NCBI GenBank assembly: GCA_001430745.1
Contig: KQ482032.1
Coordinates: 1,448,061 to 1,462,440, forward strand
Source of the DNA: Auxenochlorella pyrenoidosa
Lineage: Eukaryota > Chlorophyta > Trebouxiophyceae > Chlorellales > Chlorellaceae
DNA: 14,380 nt
Reading direction: 5' to 3'
Below the pieces are notes generated by a model. It was not told the DNA's origin, searched no databases, and worked only from the letters and a program-made list of their open reading frames with translations. A program made the translations under genes and the position numbers. Below, piece by piece: positions 1 through 8,600 of the stretch (position 1 is the first letter of the stretch; each line of letters opens with the position of its first letter).

Positions 1-2499
1 CGCGCCCGGCGTGCCGCACGCGCGCTGCGCCAGCCGCCCCGCCTGCAGGTGCGCCTCGGCGCAGCCCGGGTCCCGCTCCACCGCCCGCCTGAGCAGCCCC
101 ACAGCCTCGTACAGGTCGCCAGCCAGCTCCCTGGCATGGGCCGCCACAATCCAGGGCTCGGCCCTGCCGCCCGCGCCGGCCAGGCCGACGTCGGCGCTCA
201 GCTGGCACGCCAGGCCGGCCAGCGCCACGCTGTCGCCGGCCTGGCGCAGGAGGTCGGCGTGCCGGGCCGCGCCGGCCAGGGAGTAGGGGTCGGCCTGCCG
301 GGCCTGTTCATACAGGCACAGCGCGCTGGCGGTGCTGCCGTGGTCGGCCTGCAGCAGGAGGCGTGAGCCAGGCTTTGGAGGCGGAGCTCTGAGGGGGCAG
401 GGGCTGGGCCTGCCTCTGGTGCGAGTGCCTGATCACGGGGGCAGCACCACTCCCAGCATCCCCGGCCGGCCCCCACGCATGGCGCGCCTTCCCTGCCCTT
501 GCCTGGCACTGCGCAGCCAGCACAAGCGCCAGCGGGTGCCGCGGGGCCGCGTCCAGCAGCTGCCGGGCCAGGGGCAGGGCGGCGCCCTTGTCCTCGCCTG
601 CCAGTGCGGCAGCCAGCCGGACCATCAGGCGCAGGCAGCCAATGCTGCGCTGTGCTGCCGCAAGCAGCGCCTGCGGCACACGTGGGTGCTGCCGCTGCGC
701 CTGATCCTCATGCCGCTGGCCGTCTCGCTGGTCTGCTGTCTGGGCGGGAGAGCTCGCAGGCTGGCGCTCAACTGCTGCGGCATTACTGGCAGGCTGCTGG
801 GCCGGGGCCTCAGGCTCAGCCCGCCAGCACGGGTGCAGCGTGCGCCTGGCAGCCAGCGGCTGCAGCTGCGGCTGCTGCGGCTCCTGCTGCACCGCCAGGC
901 TGGCGTCAGGCCTGGGGCTGCGAGGGCTGCCACATGGGCTGGTGGGCTGGCGCGGCGCCGCGCGTTGCTGCAGGGCCCGGGAGGCCAGGGCTGGGCTGCC
1001 CTGCCCCGGGCTGGGAGTGAGGGGCAACGGCCGGGCTGCGGCCACGGGGCTGCTGGCAGGCGGCGTGCGCACGCCGCTGGCGCCATCCTCCTCAGCCTCA
1101 GCCTCTCCACGCGCAGACACGGCACCCACTGTGCCTGCCGCTGGGGCCGCCGCCAGGGGTGCAGGGCACGCCTCCTGGACAGGCTGGCTGAGGAGCCGTC
1201 CGTTGATCTCTGCCGATATGGGCGAGCTGTCCTGCTCTCCTGCTGCAGCAGCCACGCTGCGTGCAGGACGCTGCAGCAAGGCGGCCAGCAGCACCCGCGG
1301 GGACTCTGGCCTGGCGTCTGGCCCTGAATCAGGTGCGGGGCAGTCGCTCGGCCCGGCTGCCAGGGCCCCTGCAGACAAGCGATGCCCCTGCTCCTCATCA
1401 AGGCTGGCATCCCTGGAGCAGGCCCTTCCTGCGCCGCTGCCTGACCATAATGCCGCCGCTTCCCCTCCGGCCTCGGCCGGGCACCACGCCAGCTGAGTTG
1501 CAGCCATGCTCTGCAGCTGCGGCGACTGCCGCAGCGCGCGCTCCAGCGCAGCCGACAGCGACGCGCCGGCCAGGAGGCTGCAGATCTCGTCTGCTGGCAC
1601 CCGCAGCTCAGCCAGCGCCAGGGCGGCCTCGATGGCATGGGGGCAGACGCGGAGGCAGGCCTGCAGGCAAGCCCGGGTGCGGCGGGGCGGCGGCGATCCA
1701 TGCGGGGGACTGGCATCGCAGATTGCGAGGATCTGGAAGGCCCAGAAGGTTCACAGTGTCGCGACAGGCAGGCCACGCCAACATACAGGGCATTGGCCGC
1801 GCACCTTGTAGGCTCCGATCGCGGGCATGCGCCCTGCGGCAGACCGCGCGTGCAGGCGCCCGAGGCGAGCCCAGGTGCGCGCGCAGCGCCGCGGCGGCGG
1901 GATGCGCTCCAGCGACGCCAGCGCCTCGCTCCACTCGCCCAGCCGCTCGTGGCAATCAGCCATGCTGCTCAGCAGGGCGGCGGAGCCCGGCAGCAGGGGC
2001 GCGCTGCCTACTGCGGGGCCTGCACTGGGGCCCACCGCTGCTGCAGCTGCCCGCGCCACCCCGGTCGCACCTCCTGCGGCACCGCATGGTTCCCACAAAA
2101 GCTGCGCTGCCTGCTGCGCACGCCCCAGGAAGTGCAGGGCACGCTGGGCCTCGCCGGCGGCCATGCATGCCGCGCCCACCAGCGACAGCGCCTCTGCTGT
2201 GGGGTGTGGCCCTTGGCACATGGCAAGCAGCGCCTGCGAGCAGGGCGCATGGAACTTCTGAGCGCGGCAGCAATTGCGCCGCCAGCGCAGAAGAGGGCTG
2301 GCCAGTGGCGGCAGAGGAGCGGCAGGAGAGGGGCGGCCTGCGGCGGTTCTGCAGCCGCACTCCGTCGCGAGCGGATTCATATTGTCCCTGCCTGCTCTGT
2401 GCTCACCAAACACTGAGCCGACTCCAGCAGGCCCTGGGAGAGCGCGTCCTGGCCGAGCGCAAGTGCAAGCGGCCATTCCCAGCTAGGGGCGCCCTCCAT
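1..2499 (-). CDS. APC7: Anaphase-promoting complex subunit 7 (APC7), TPR protein, 3' end beyond the window
   Basis: APC7 is a tetratricopeptide scaffold of the APC/C ubiquitin ligase, which marks cyclins and securin for destruction in mitosis. Proposed exons, all joined in phase 0, are 2499-2407, 2233-1805, 1660-503 and 348-1. The first starts MEGAPSWEWP and contains GLLESAQCL, like the plant APC7 start (GLYDSA...). Exon 2 carries TPR-like helices ending ALASLERIPP and then AIGAYK. Joining it to exon 3 gives YKACLRVCPHAIEAALALAE, the most family-typical stretch (plant YKECLRHCP, EAI, ALAELG). After a long Ala/Pro/Gln insert, TPRs resume (LRLMVRLAAALAGEDKGAAL, then ALCLYEQARQADPY, then EPWIVAAHARELAGDL). 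About 676 residues are visible. The exon 3 to exon 4 junction needs a GC donor. I recognised the family from memory, without a search. Confidence 0.85.
349..502 (-). other. APC7 intron 3, GC-AG type
   Basis: On the minus strand the upstream exon ends CAG at 503 and the intron begins GCAAGG, the classic context of a GC donor. It ends TGCTGCAG at 349. Removing 154 bp joins LVLAAQCQ to ADHGSTASALCLYEQARQ in phase 0 with near-family spacing between TPR helices. I found no GT donor close by that keeps both flanking TPR segments in frame. Confidence 0.75.
671..1483 (-). other. Low-complexity insertion in APC7
   Basis: Within APC7 exon 3 roughly 270 codons, about residues 234-504, are rich in Ala, Pro, Gln, Ser and Arg and show no TPR helices. 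They lie between the conserved IEAALALAELR segment and the LRLMVRLAAAL TPR. Plant and animal APC7 have only a short linker here. The stretch stays open in the coding frame. It may be a disordered insert, or it may hide introns whose length is a multiple of three. Confidence 0.7.
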
Positions 2500-3392
2500 T
2501 GCGTGTCAAATGCGCTTTGACAGATATAAGTCTGCACCCGTGATAACAAGCAACCGGGCAGGCGCTACAAGCACGGCGCGCTGAACTCGCTGGTCCCACA
2601 GACCGCCTCAGGCGCCTGTGCTTGCTCAGGAAGAGAATCGAGTGCCCAATTGCGCGATGAAGCCATCACAGGTTCCCTTGCCCGTGCTGCTCGGCCATGC
2701 CGGTGCTGCCGCCTGCACAGCGCAGAGCAGCGGAGCCGCAAGCGCTCTGAGCATGCACCCCACTGCCTGTTTTCAGATGCTTGCATGACCAGTACGCCCT
2801 GGTCTCTCTCGGATGCATACTCCAGAAGATGCATGTGTCCAAGCTTGTCTCCACAGCCTGCCCCACAAGGACTGGCTGCTGGCACCAGCTAGCCATGGTC
2901 GCGCCCATCATGCTCACAACAGTTTGCCTGCCTATCTCTAATTTCACAATCGCCAAAGCAGACCGCCCAACATTCTTGTATTCCCTGAGAACCTGCTCTC
3001 CCCGACCCCGTTTTCCTCTGCCTAGCAGTCATCGGTGCTTCGAGCTCATCTGAGCGCACTGCCCTCGTCGCTCCTGGGCTCTTGAAGTCCTCCTGAATGG
3101 GCCCATTGGACCTGGGCAACCTGGTGATGGCTTTTGCAGTGAGGAAGGTAGACAGCTTGCAATGGCAAGCAAGAAAGCAGTATGCAATTGATTTTTCGCA
3201 GAGGCCTCAGGTGCTGGGACGTGGGATGCGGCTGCCGCTGCCAGGTGTGGCACTGCCTGCAGGACTCCATCCACTGCTGCGAGGTCCCCGGGGGATGCGA
3301 CTGCCGCTTCCAGGCGTGGCATCGCCTGCAGCCATGGCAGAAGGATGAACATTCAGAATCCTGCAAGAAATGAGGTGTCCATCTCTGCAAGC
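2500..3392. other. Intergenic stretch between the APC7 start and the end of the next minus-strand gene
   Basis: This 893-bp interval lies upstream of APC7 and should hold its promoter and 5' leader, plus the 3' untranslated region of the minus-strand gene ending at 3393. Its base composition is visibly less GC-rich than the neighbouring exons. The ORFs here are short, lack recognisable domains and have no good splice partners. I found no TTACA (a TGTAA polyadenylation signal on the minus strand) in it. The only structure I saw is the imperfect direct repeat at 3223-3331. Confidence 0.6.
3223..3331. repeat. Imperfect direct repeat, two 40-bp copies
   Basis: Copies lie at 3223-3262 and 3292-3331, both beginning GGGATGCG and ending GCCTGCAG. 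I count 35 of 40 identical bases, with starts 69 bp apart. It is probably a local duplication in untranslated or intergenic DNA. Read on the minus strand it makes a Cys/His/Trp-containing repeat in a short ORF, which I take to be a by-product. Confidence 0.8.
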
Positions 3393-4876
3393 TCACCAGT
3401 CCCACAGCAGCCCACCTGGTCGTGGGCAGGCAGAGTTTGGTCGCGTGCTGGCAGGGGTGGTGGAGGCACTGTAGCATGCCGGGATGAGCTCAGTGCTGAG
3501 ACTGACAGCAGCGGCTTCCACCTTGGGTGCTGCTGCCAGCTTGCGCGCCGCTGCAAGCTCCTGAAAGGATGTCAGGCTGCTGCCCAACTGCTTGCTGCCC
3601 AGGCTAGCCGACTGCCGCAGCATGCGGCCCAGCTGTGCTGCAGGTGAGCAGACCATGCCGGCAGGGCCACTCCGGCTGCGCAGCGTGGAAGAGCAGCCAC
3701 TGGGAGTGCTGCGCAGTTCAGACGTTACCAAGGCGGGCGCGCTGTGGCGCAGGCTTGCAAGGCTGGCGACCGTGGCTTTGGGGCTCCAGCTCTCTGGCTG
3801 CTGCTCCAGGCCAGCTGCACCAAATCGGGTAAGCGCTGCCAGTGCTGCCGGTACGGGCGACGCCAGCAGCATGTCATCCAGCATACCCTGTGCAGCACTT
3901 GCTGCTGCCATGTTGTCCTGTGGGCTGCATGCTGACTGCTCGGCTGCAGTGGACTGAGCACCTGACAGCCAGCTTTCCTGTGACGCTGTGGGCTGCCCTG
4001 GGTTGGGCTGCAGGCTGGCATGAAGCAGGGGCGACACTGGCTGTGCAGCCGGGTGGCTGCTGCTGGGGTGCAGCAGCAGCGGCGTGAGTCGCTGCTGAAA
4101 GGCGGAGCATTTGCTGCCGCTGCGGCCGTGGTCGTCTGATTTGTGCTGCTGCTGGTCCTGTGGCAGCTGGGCAAGGCAGTCTCCTGCCGCAGGCTCCTGC
4201 TCTGCACCTGCCTGGTTGCCTGTCCTGCTCGGTGCAGCGCTGCAGTTGGCGGTAAGCGCTGAGCGCGCCTGCTCCACCACCTCCTGTAGGGCATGCAGGG
4301 TGTGGCAGGCAGCATCAGGGCCATGAGATCAGCATTTAAGGAAACATTAGCACCCACAGTGTACCAATCAACGCTGCTGCGTGCCTGTAACCTGCTCTCC
4401 CATTGCCACCAAGCCCATGAGCCTGGCAACCGACCTGGTTTAGCTGCGTCCGCAGCGCCTCCAGCTCCGATGCCAGGTCCAGCAGCTGCACCTCCTCACG
4501 CACCAGCAGGAGCGCCGCCGACACGTGCCCGCTGCTGGTGATGCCCTCTGGCAGGCAGGCAGACGCAGTCTGCAGCAGGGGAATGGAGTGCATGAAGGGA
4601 TGAACGCGTTGTTTTAACACCTGACAAACGATTGTGCTTGGGACCTGAAACGACAATGGCATGGCAAGGTGTGGCCCCCATGCCTCCCTGACGTACCTCG
4701 CGCAGCTCCTCCAGCTGGGCCACGAGCGCGTCCCGCCGCTCTGCCCGCTCTGCTGCAGTCGCCTCTGCTGCAGGCATGGCACCCAGGTTGGCAGCGTCGG
4801 CCGCAGCTGCTGCAACCAGCAGCTCCTCTTCACTTTTCGTGTCCAGCATGCTGCGCAGGCGGTGTGACATGGGCAT
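3393..4876 (-). CDS. Unknown 401-residue protein, helical N-terminus with low-complexity tail
   Basis: I do not recognise this family. Three exons fit with phase-0 joins and GT-AG borders: 4876-4697, 4569-4435 and 4283-3393. The donors are GTACGT and GTCGGT; the acceptors are CTGCTGCAG and CCCTACAG. The first exon starts MPMSHRLRSMLDTKSEEELL and ends in a charged helix (RRDALVAQLEELRE). The second continues the helical pattern (REEVQLLDLASELEALRTQL), and the third begins EVVEQARSALTANC. So residues 1 to about 120 look like a short coiled coil. The rest, to a stop at 3393, is Ala/Ser/Gln/Pro-rich with no motif I can name. An alternative first ATG lies 18 codons upstream, but an acceptor-like TGCAG sits between the two, so an upstream 5' exon is possible. 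The consistent phases and donor quality favour a real gene. Confidence 0.55.
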
Positions 4877-5006
4877 GGTTCTGGCCCTGCAGTGGCAGGG
4901 GGAGTGGGAGAGATGGCAGGTGCCAAGCATGGATGGGTGCAGCCTTCGTTAGCACCCAGCTGCTGGCTTGACCACCATCACCTCCGAGCACCCCCAAGCC
5001 ATCCTC

Positions 5007-5501
5007 TCACTCTTTGCTGGGGCTGCTGCGCCGCTCCGCACCGCGCCTCCCTTGAAACCGCTCCATCAGGTACAGCGCCCAGCCCAGCAGCGCCGCTGCC
5101 GCTAGTGCCACAGTCCCGCCGTGCTGCTGAACCTGTGGCAGGTGCCTGGCCAGGAGGTGCTCCGCCCAGGCGTCACGCCGCCGGCGGTGGGGATTAGACC
5201 CCGCGCGCATGCGCAGCTCGCCGCGAAAGGAATGCAATGAGTGCTTGCCCCAGTGCGGCACGAGTGCTGTCGGCGGCTGTCGGCGGGGCAGCCAGTGAGG
5301 GAAACTTCGGCGCTGGCTCGCGGGCTGCGCTGTAGAGAGCTCTCGGCGTGTAGAGTCGAGGGCGGAGTGCTTGTTCAGCAGGCCAGCACCTGCCGTTTCC
5401 GCGAAGGCTGACTGCCCGTTTGTTGCGGCGAGGGGCTGCGACCGGGCCAAAGACTGTGATCGGAAAGTGGGAATGCGGCGGCGCCATGAAAGGAGTTGCA
5501 T
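5007..5501 (-). CDS. Small single-pass membrane protein ORF (164 or 67 residues)
   Basis: The family is not recognised. The ORF ends at 5007 and has two candidate ATGs, at 5501 (164 residues) and 5210 (67 residues). Both give the same C-terminus: a basic stretch (NPHRRRRDAWAEHLLARHL), a hydrophobic segment (TVALAAAALLGWALYLM) and a short basic tail ending SSPSKE. The longer form begins MQLLSWRRRIPTFRSQSLAR and is rich in Arg, Ser and Ala with few acids. That resembles an organellar targeting peptide, so an organelle membrane protein is possible. Codons in the extra N-terminal part are less GC-biased, which weakens the longer model. The stop is only about 130 bp from the next minus-strand start. 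A donor-like GTACCT inside the membrane segment could in principle splice to that gene, so a shared transcript cannot be excluded. Confidence 0.35.
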   Translation of the reverse strand: MQLLSWRRRIPTFRSQSLARSQPLAATNGQSAFAETAGAGLLNKHSALDSTRRELSTAQPASQRRSFPHWLPRRQPPTALVPHWGKHSLHSFRGELRMRAGSNPHRRRRDAWAEHLLARHLPQVQQHGGTVALAAAALLGWALYLMERFQGRRGAERRSSPSKE

Positions 5502-5605
5502 GGGGCATCTTGCTTAGCTGTCCCTCACCATCCCGCTGCAACTCGCGGGCTTGTTGGTGCCGTCCGCATCTACTGTATCATTTATGTGTGCAATCCGGCC
5601 GCACA
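5502..5605. promoter_or_regulatory. Compact divergent promoter region
   Basis: The minus-strand membrane-protein ORF and the plus-strand coiled-coil gene start head to head here, 104 bp apart, or about 395 bp apart if the minus gene starts at 5210. The DNA is less GC-rich than the exons and contains TACTGTATCATTTATG. No TATA box or known element is certain. An ATG at 5584 opens a 12-codon frame ending TGA at 5622. It overlaps the main start at 5606 out of frame and would act as an upstream ORF if transcribed. Confidence 0.4.
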
Positions 5606-8600
5606 ATGCTCCGGCAGGCTGACCGAGACCACTCCACAGAGCCGCTGGCAGCGCTAATTCGCACATTTTGGAGCTGGAGGCTGGCCCTCGCAAAGGTTGG
5701 AGTGGACTAGGCATCTACCAGCTGCCGGACGTGCCTCCTGCCCGCGCGTCCTCCCCTCGGCGCCGGCGCCAAACGCCCGCCCTTCCCCGCGTGCAGGCGC
5801 AATGGAAGCAGCAGCTGCAGGCTCTGCTCGCGGCAGCCGACAGCGATGATGTGGAACTGGCACGACGGAGAGATGAGCTGAGTGCAGCGAGGCAGGACCT
5901 AGAGGCTGCTTTGAGCGAGGCGGTGCTGCTGCGCCGCAAGCTAACCGATGCTGCCGCCTGCGCGTCGTGCGCTGAACAAGAGGCAGCAGAGCTGCGGCAG
6001 CAGCTCAAGGAGGCTCAGCGCTCTGCTAGCACAGAAGCAGCGCGCGCACAGGTGCTGGCAGCGGCAGTGCAGCAGGCAGAGGCGCAAGTGGCCGACGTAT
6101 CACGGGAGGCTGCGGTGGCTGCAGAAGAGGCACGCCACCATCAGCAGACGCAGGCAGAGGCAGGGTTGAGACTGGACAAGCTGCAGGATCAGGCAGGTTG
6201 GCTCAATGCCCAGGTGGAAGAAGAGCAGCGGCGGCGTCGAGAGGCAGAGGCAGAGGCAGGGGCGCAGAAGCAGCAAGCTCGTGATGCTGCTAGTGCAGCT
6301 GAGCAGGCACGGCAGCAGTGTGCAGAGGCGCAAAATGCGGCAGCAGAGCTGAAGGCCCACATCCAGGAGGAGCGGCAGCAGCGGCTGGAGGTAGAGATGG
6401 CGCTGGCGGCAGGGGAGGAGCGCACTCGGGATGCTGCAGCCAAGGCAGAGCATGTTCAGCAGGAGTGTGCCACCGCGCAGGCAGAGGCAGCAGAGCTGCG
6501 AGCCCTGCTGGCCCAGGAGCGGCGGCAGCGGGCAGAGATGGAGAAATTGGCTGCATCTGCAGCAAAGCAGCGGGACTGCAGCCAGCAGCAGCTGTTGCAG
6601 GAGCGGGTGGCGCAGCTGGAGGGTCAAGTTGAGAGCCTGAAGACGCAGCTGGCCTCTGAGCAGCAATGGTGCTCAGCACTGGAGGCCAGGGCAGCGCCAG
6701 CACAGCAGCAGCTCCCCATGGGCAGCTGCTTGCAGGCATACTCCGATGCTCCAGCGGCCACTGTGTTTGAGCAGGCTGTCACTGCTGCGGCTGCCGGTGC
6801 AGCTGCGGCTGCTGCAGAGGCATCTGCGCGGGGCCTGTTGCTTGCGCAGGAGGAGAATGGCGCACTGCGGCAGCGTTTCCAGACCACGCTGGGCCAGCTG
6901 GCAGATTTCAAGGTGTCTTTGGATTGTGCTGTGCATGAGGCGGAGGAGGCAGAGGTGGAAGCAGCAGCAGCCCGGATGGAGGCGCCAGTGTGGGAGGCGG
7001 ATTGCAGGCTCGCTGCGCCGAGTTGTGATGCTGACGAAGGAGTGGGCCATGTCGGCAGCACCAGCGCAGGCGCAGCCGCAGTGCCCGCCACGGCTGCACG
7101 CCTGGCACAGCTGGAGCAGCAGCTGCAGGAAGCGGACGAGGAGAGGGCCACCGAGGCGGCGGCAGCGCGAGAGGCGGTGCAGAAGCTGATGGCTCGTTGC
7201 GCTGCGATGGCCCAGGAAGGGCAAAAGGCATTGGGGCGCCAGCAGCGGCGCGCGCAGGAGCGAGAACAGCAGCTGCAGGCCGCGCTGGATGCCGCCACAG
7301 CACAGGCGGCAGAATCCTGCAGGTCCGCGGCTGCGGCGGCTGCCCAGCGGCAGGTTGCGTGTGAGCAGGCAGACGCGCTGCGGGCTTCTGCAGTTGCTGA
7401 GCTGGCGGCTGTGCAGGCTGCAGCCGCGGAGCGCGAGCAGCATCTGCTGGCAAAGGGCCGGCAGCTGGAGGCCGCTGCCCGTGCAGCTGTGAGCCAGCTG
7501 GAGGCTAGGGTGGCTGCCCTGGAGGCGCAGGCTGGGGGTGGCAATGGCGGCAGTGGCAGCGGCAAGCTGGCCGTGGCCCAGCTGGGGCGGAATATACCAG
7601 TTCAACATATGCAAACGGCTGCGCCTGTCGATTGCTGGGATTGGGTGGGCTTTACATACCCGCTCACCCTGCCTTGGATCCCGTCTCTGCCGGTGGTGCA
7701 GGCCCATGAGCGTGCCGCCTGCCGGGCCCTCCACCGGCTTCACGAGCAGCTGGAGGTGGAACGTCAGCTGGCGGCAGTCGTCAAGCGCAACTTTGTTTGC
7801 AGAGTGGCCCGCTGGCGCAACCGCTGGCTGCTCCACTGCTGCGTGCTGGCTTGGCGTTGCATGGCGCGGCCGCTAGGCTGCACCCCTTCACCTCCTAGGG
7901 CCGTTTCTGCGCGCATACCAGCAGGCGCAGCAGCAGCTGAATGTGTGGCAGAGGCTGCGGCGGTTGCGGCCCCAAGCAGGATGGCCTGTCGGTCACAGCT
8001 TCTGGGTTTCCGCAGCAAGCCAGCAGGCGGAGGCAGCACCTCTGCACCTGGGATGGTCTGCCTGCGCAGCCCGCTTGCCAGTGATGCAGCAGAGGCTCCC
8101 CGGGATAGGCTGCCAGCCTGCCTGCGCAGCACTCCAGGCTTTTTGGCACCGCACATGGACCGTCAGATGGATGCCAAGGTGGCAGCTTCAAGTGGCAGCC
8201 TCTCTGCAGGCAGCATTGCTCCAGCTGGGGCTAGCCCCCGGCCGCCGGTTCCAACAGCACAGAGCACCCCCGGCCTTGAAGGTGGACAGCTGCCAAGCTG
8301 CGCTGATGCTGGCAATGCTCAGCTTGCCAGTGTAGCAGGCACTGTAGGCACCTTCCAGCAGCACAGCGGGAACAGCAGCCTGTGGACGACAGCATCGACA
8401 GAGACTGCAGAGGCTGCTGGCTCTGTGCATACAGATGTTGTGTGCATGTCAGCCCCACGCAACGGGATGGCTGCTGTGCCTGCTGGGCCCACAGCAGCCG
8501 CAGCTGGCAGCACCGTTCTCCTGCAGTCCTCGGAGCCAGCAGCTCCTAGTTGCGCAGCTGCAGCTTGCAGCCCTGCCAGTAGGAGAGCGCCCTCCGCTGA

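Noticed and set aside
11..2520. Many long plus-strand ORFs over the APC7 region, up to 419 codons
   Set aside because: They are antisense to conserved APC7 exons. They are open because stops are rare in GC-rich DNA, and they are rich in Arg, Ala and Pro with no domains.
2524..2529. TATA-like ATATAA (TTATAT on the minus strand) upstream of APC7
   Set aside because: It lies only about 25 bp before the APC7 ATG, which would leave almost no leader. It may be chance in a locally AT-richer stretch.
3046..3477. Minus-strand ORF with repeated Cys/His/Trp, looking like a zinc-binding repeat
   Set aside because: The pattern comes from the DNA direct repeat at 3223-3331. It overlaps the end of another gene and has no splice or start support.
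4697..5210. One joined gene running from the small membrane ORF into the 401-residue protein
   Set aside because: A donor at a GTACCT within the membrane segment would work by phase, but it discards a normal C-terminal tail and stop. Separate genes are simpler, though not proven.
6100..7836. Long minus-strand ORFs opposite the coiled-coil exon
   Set aside because: They are runs of Ala, Ser, Cys and Leu caused by the complementary CAG/GCC-rich codons of the true exon.
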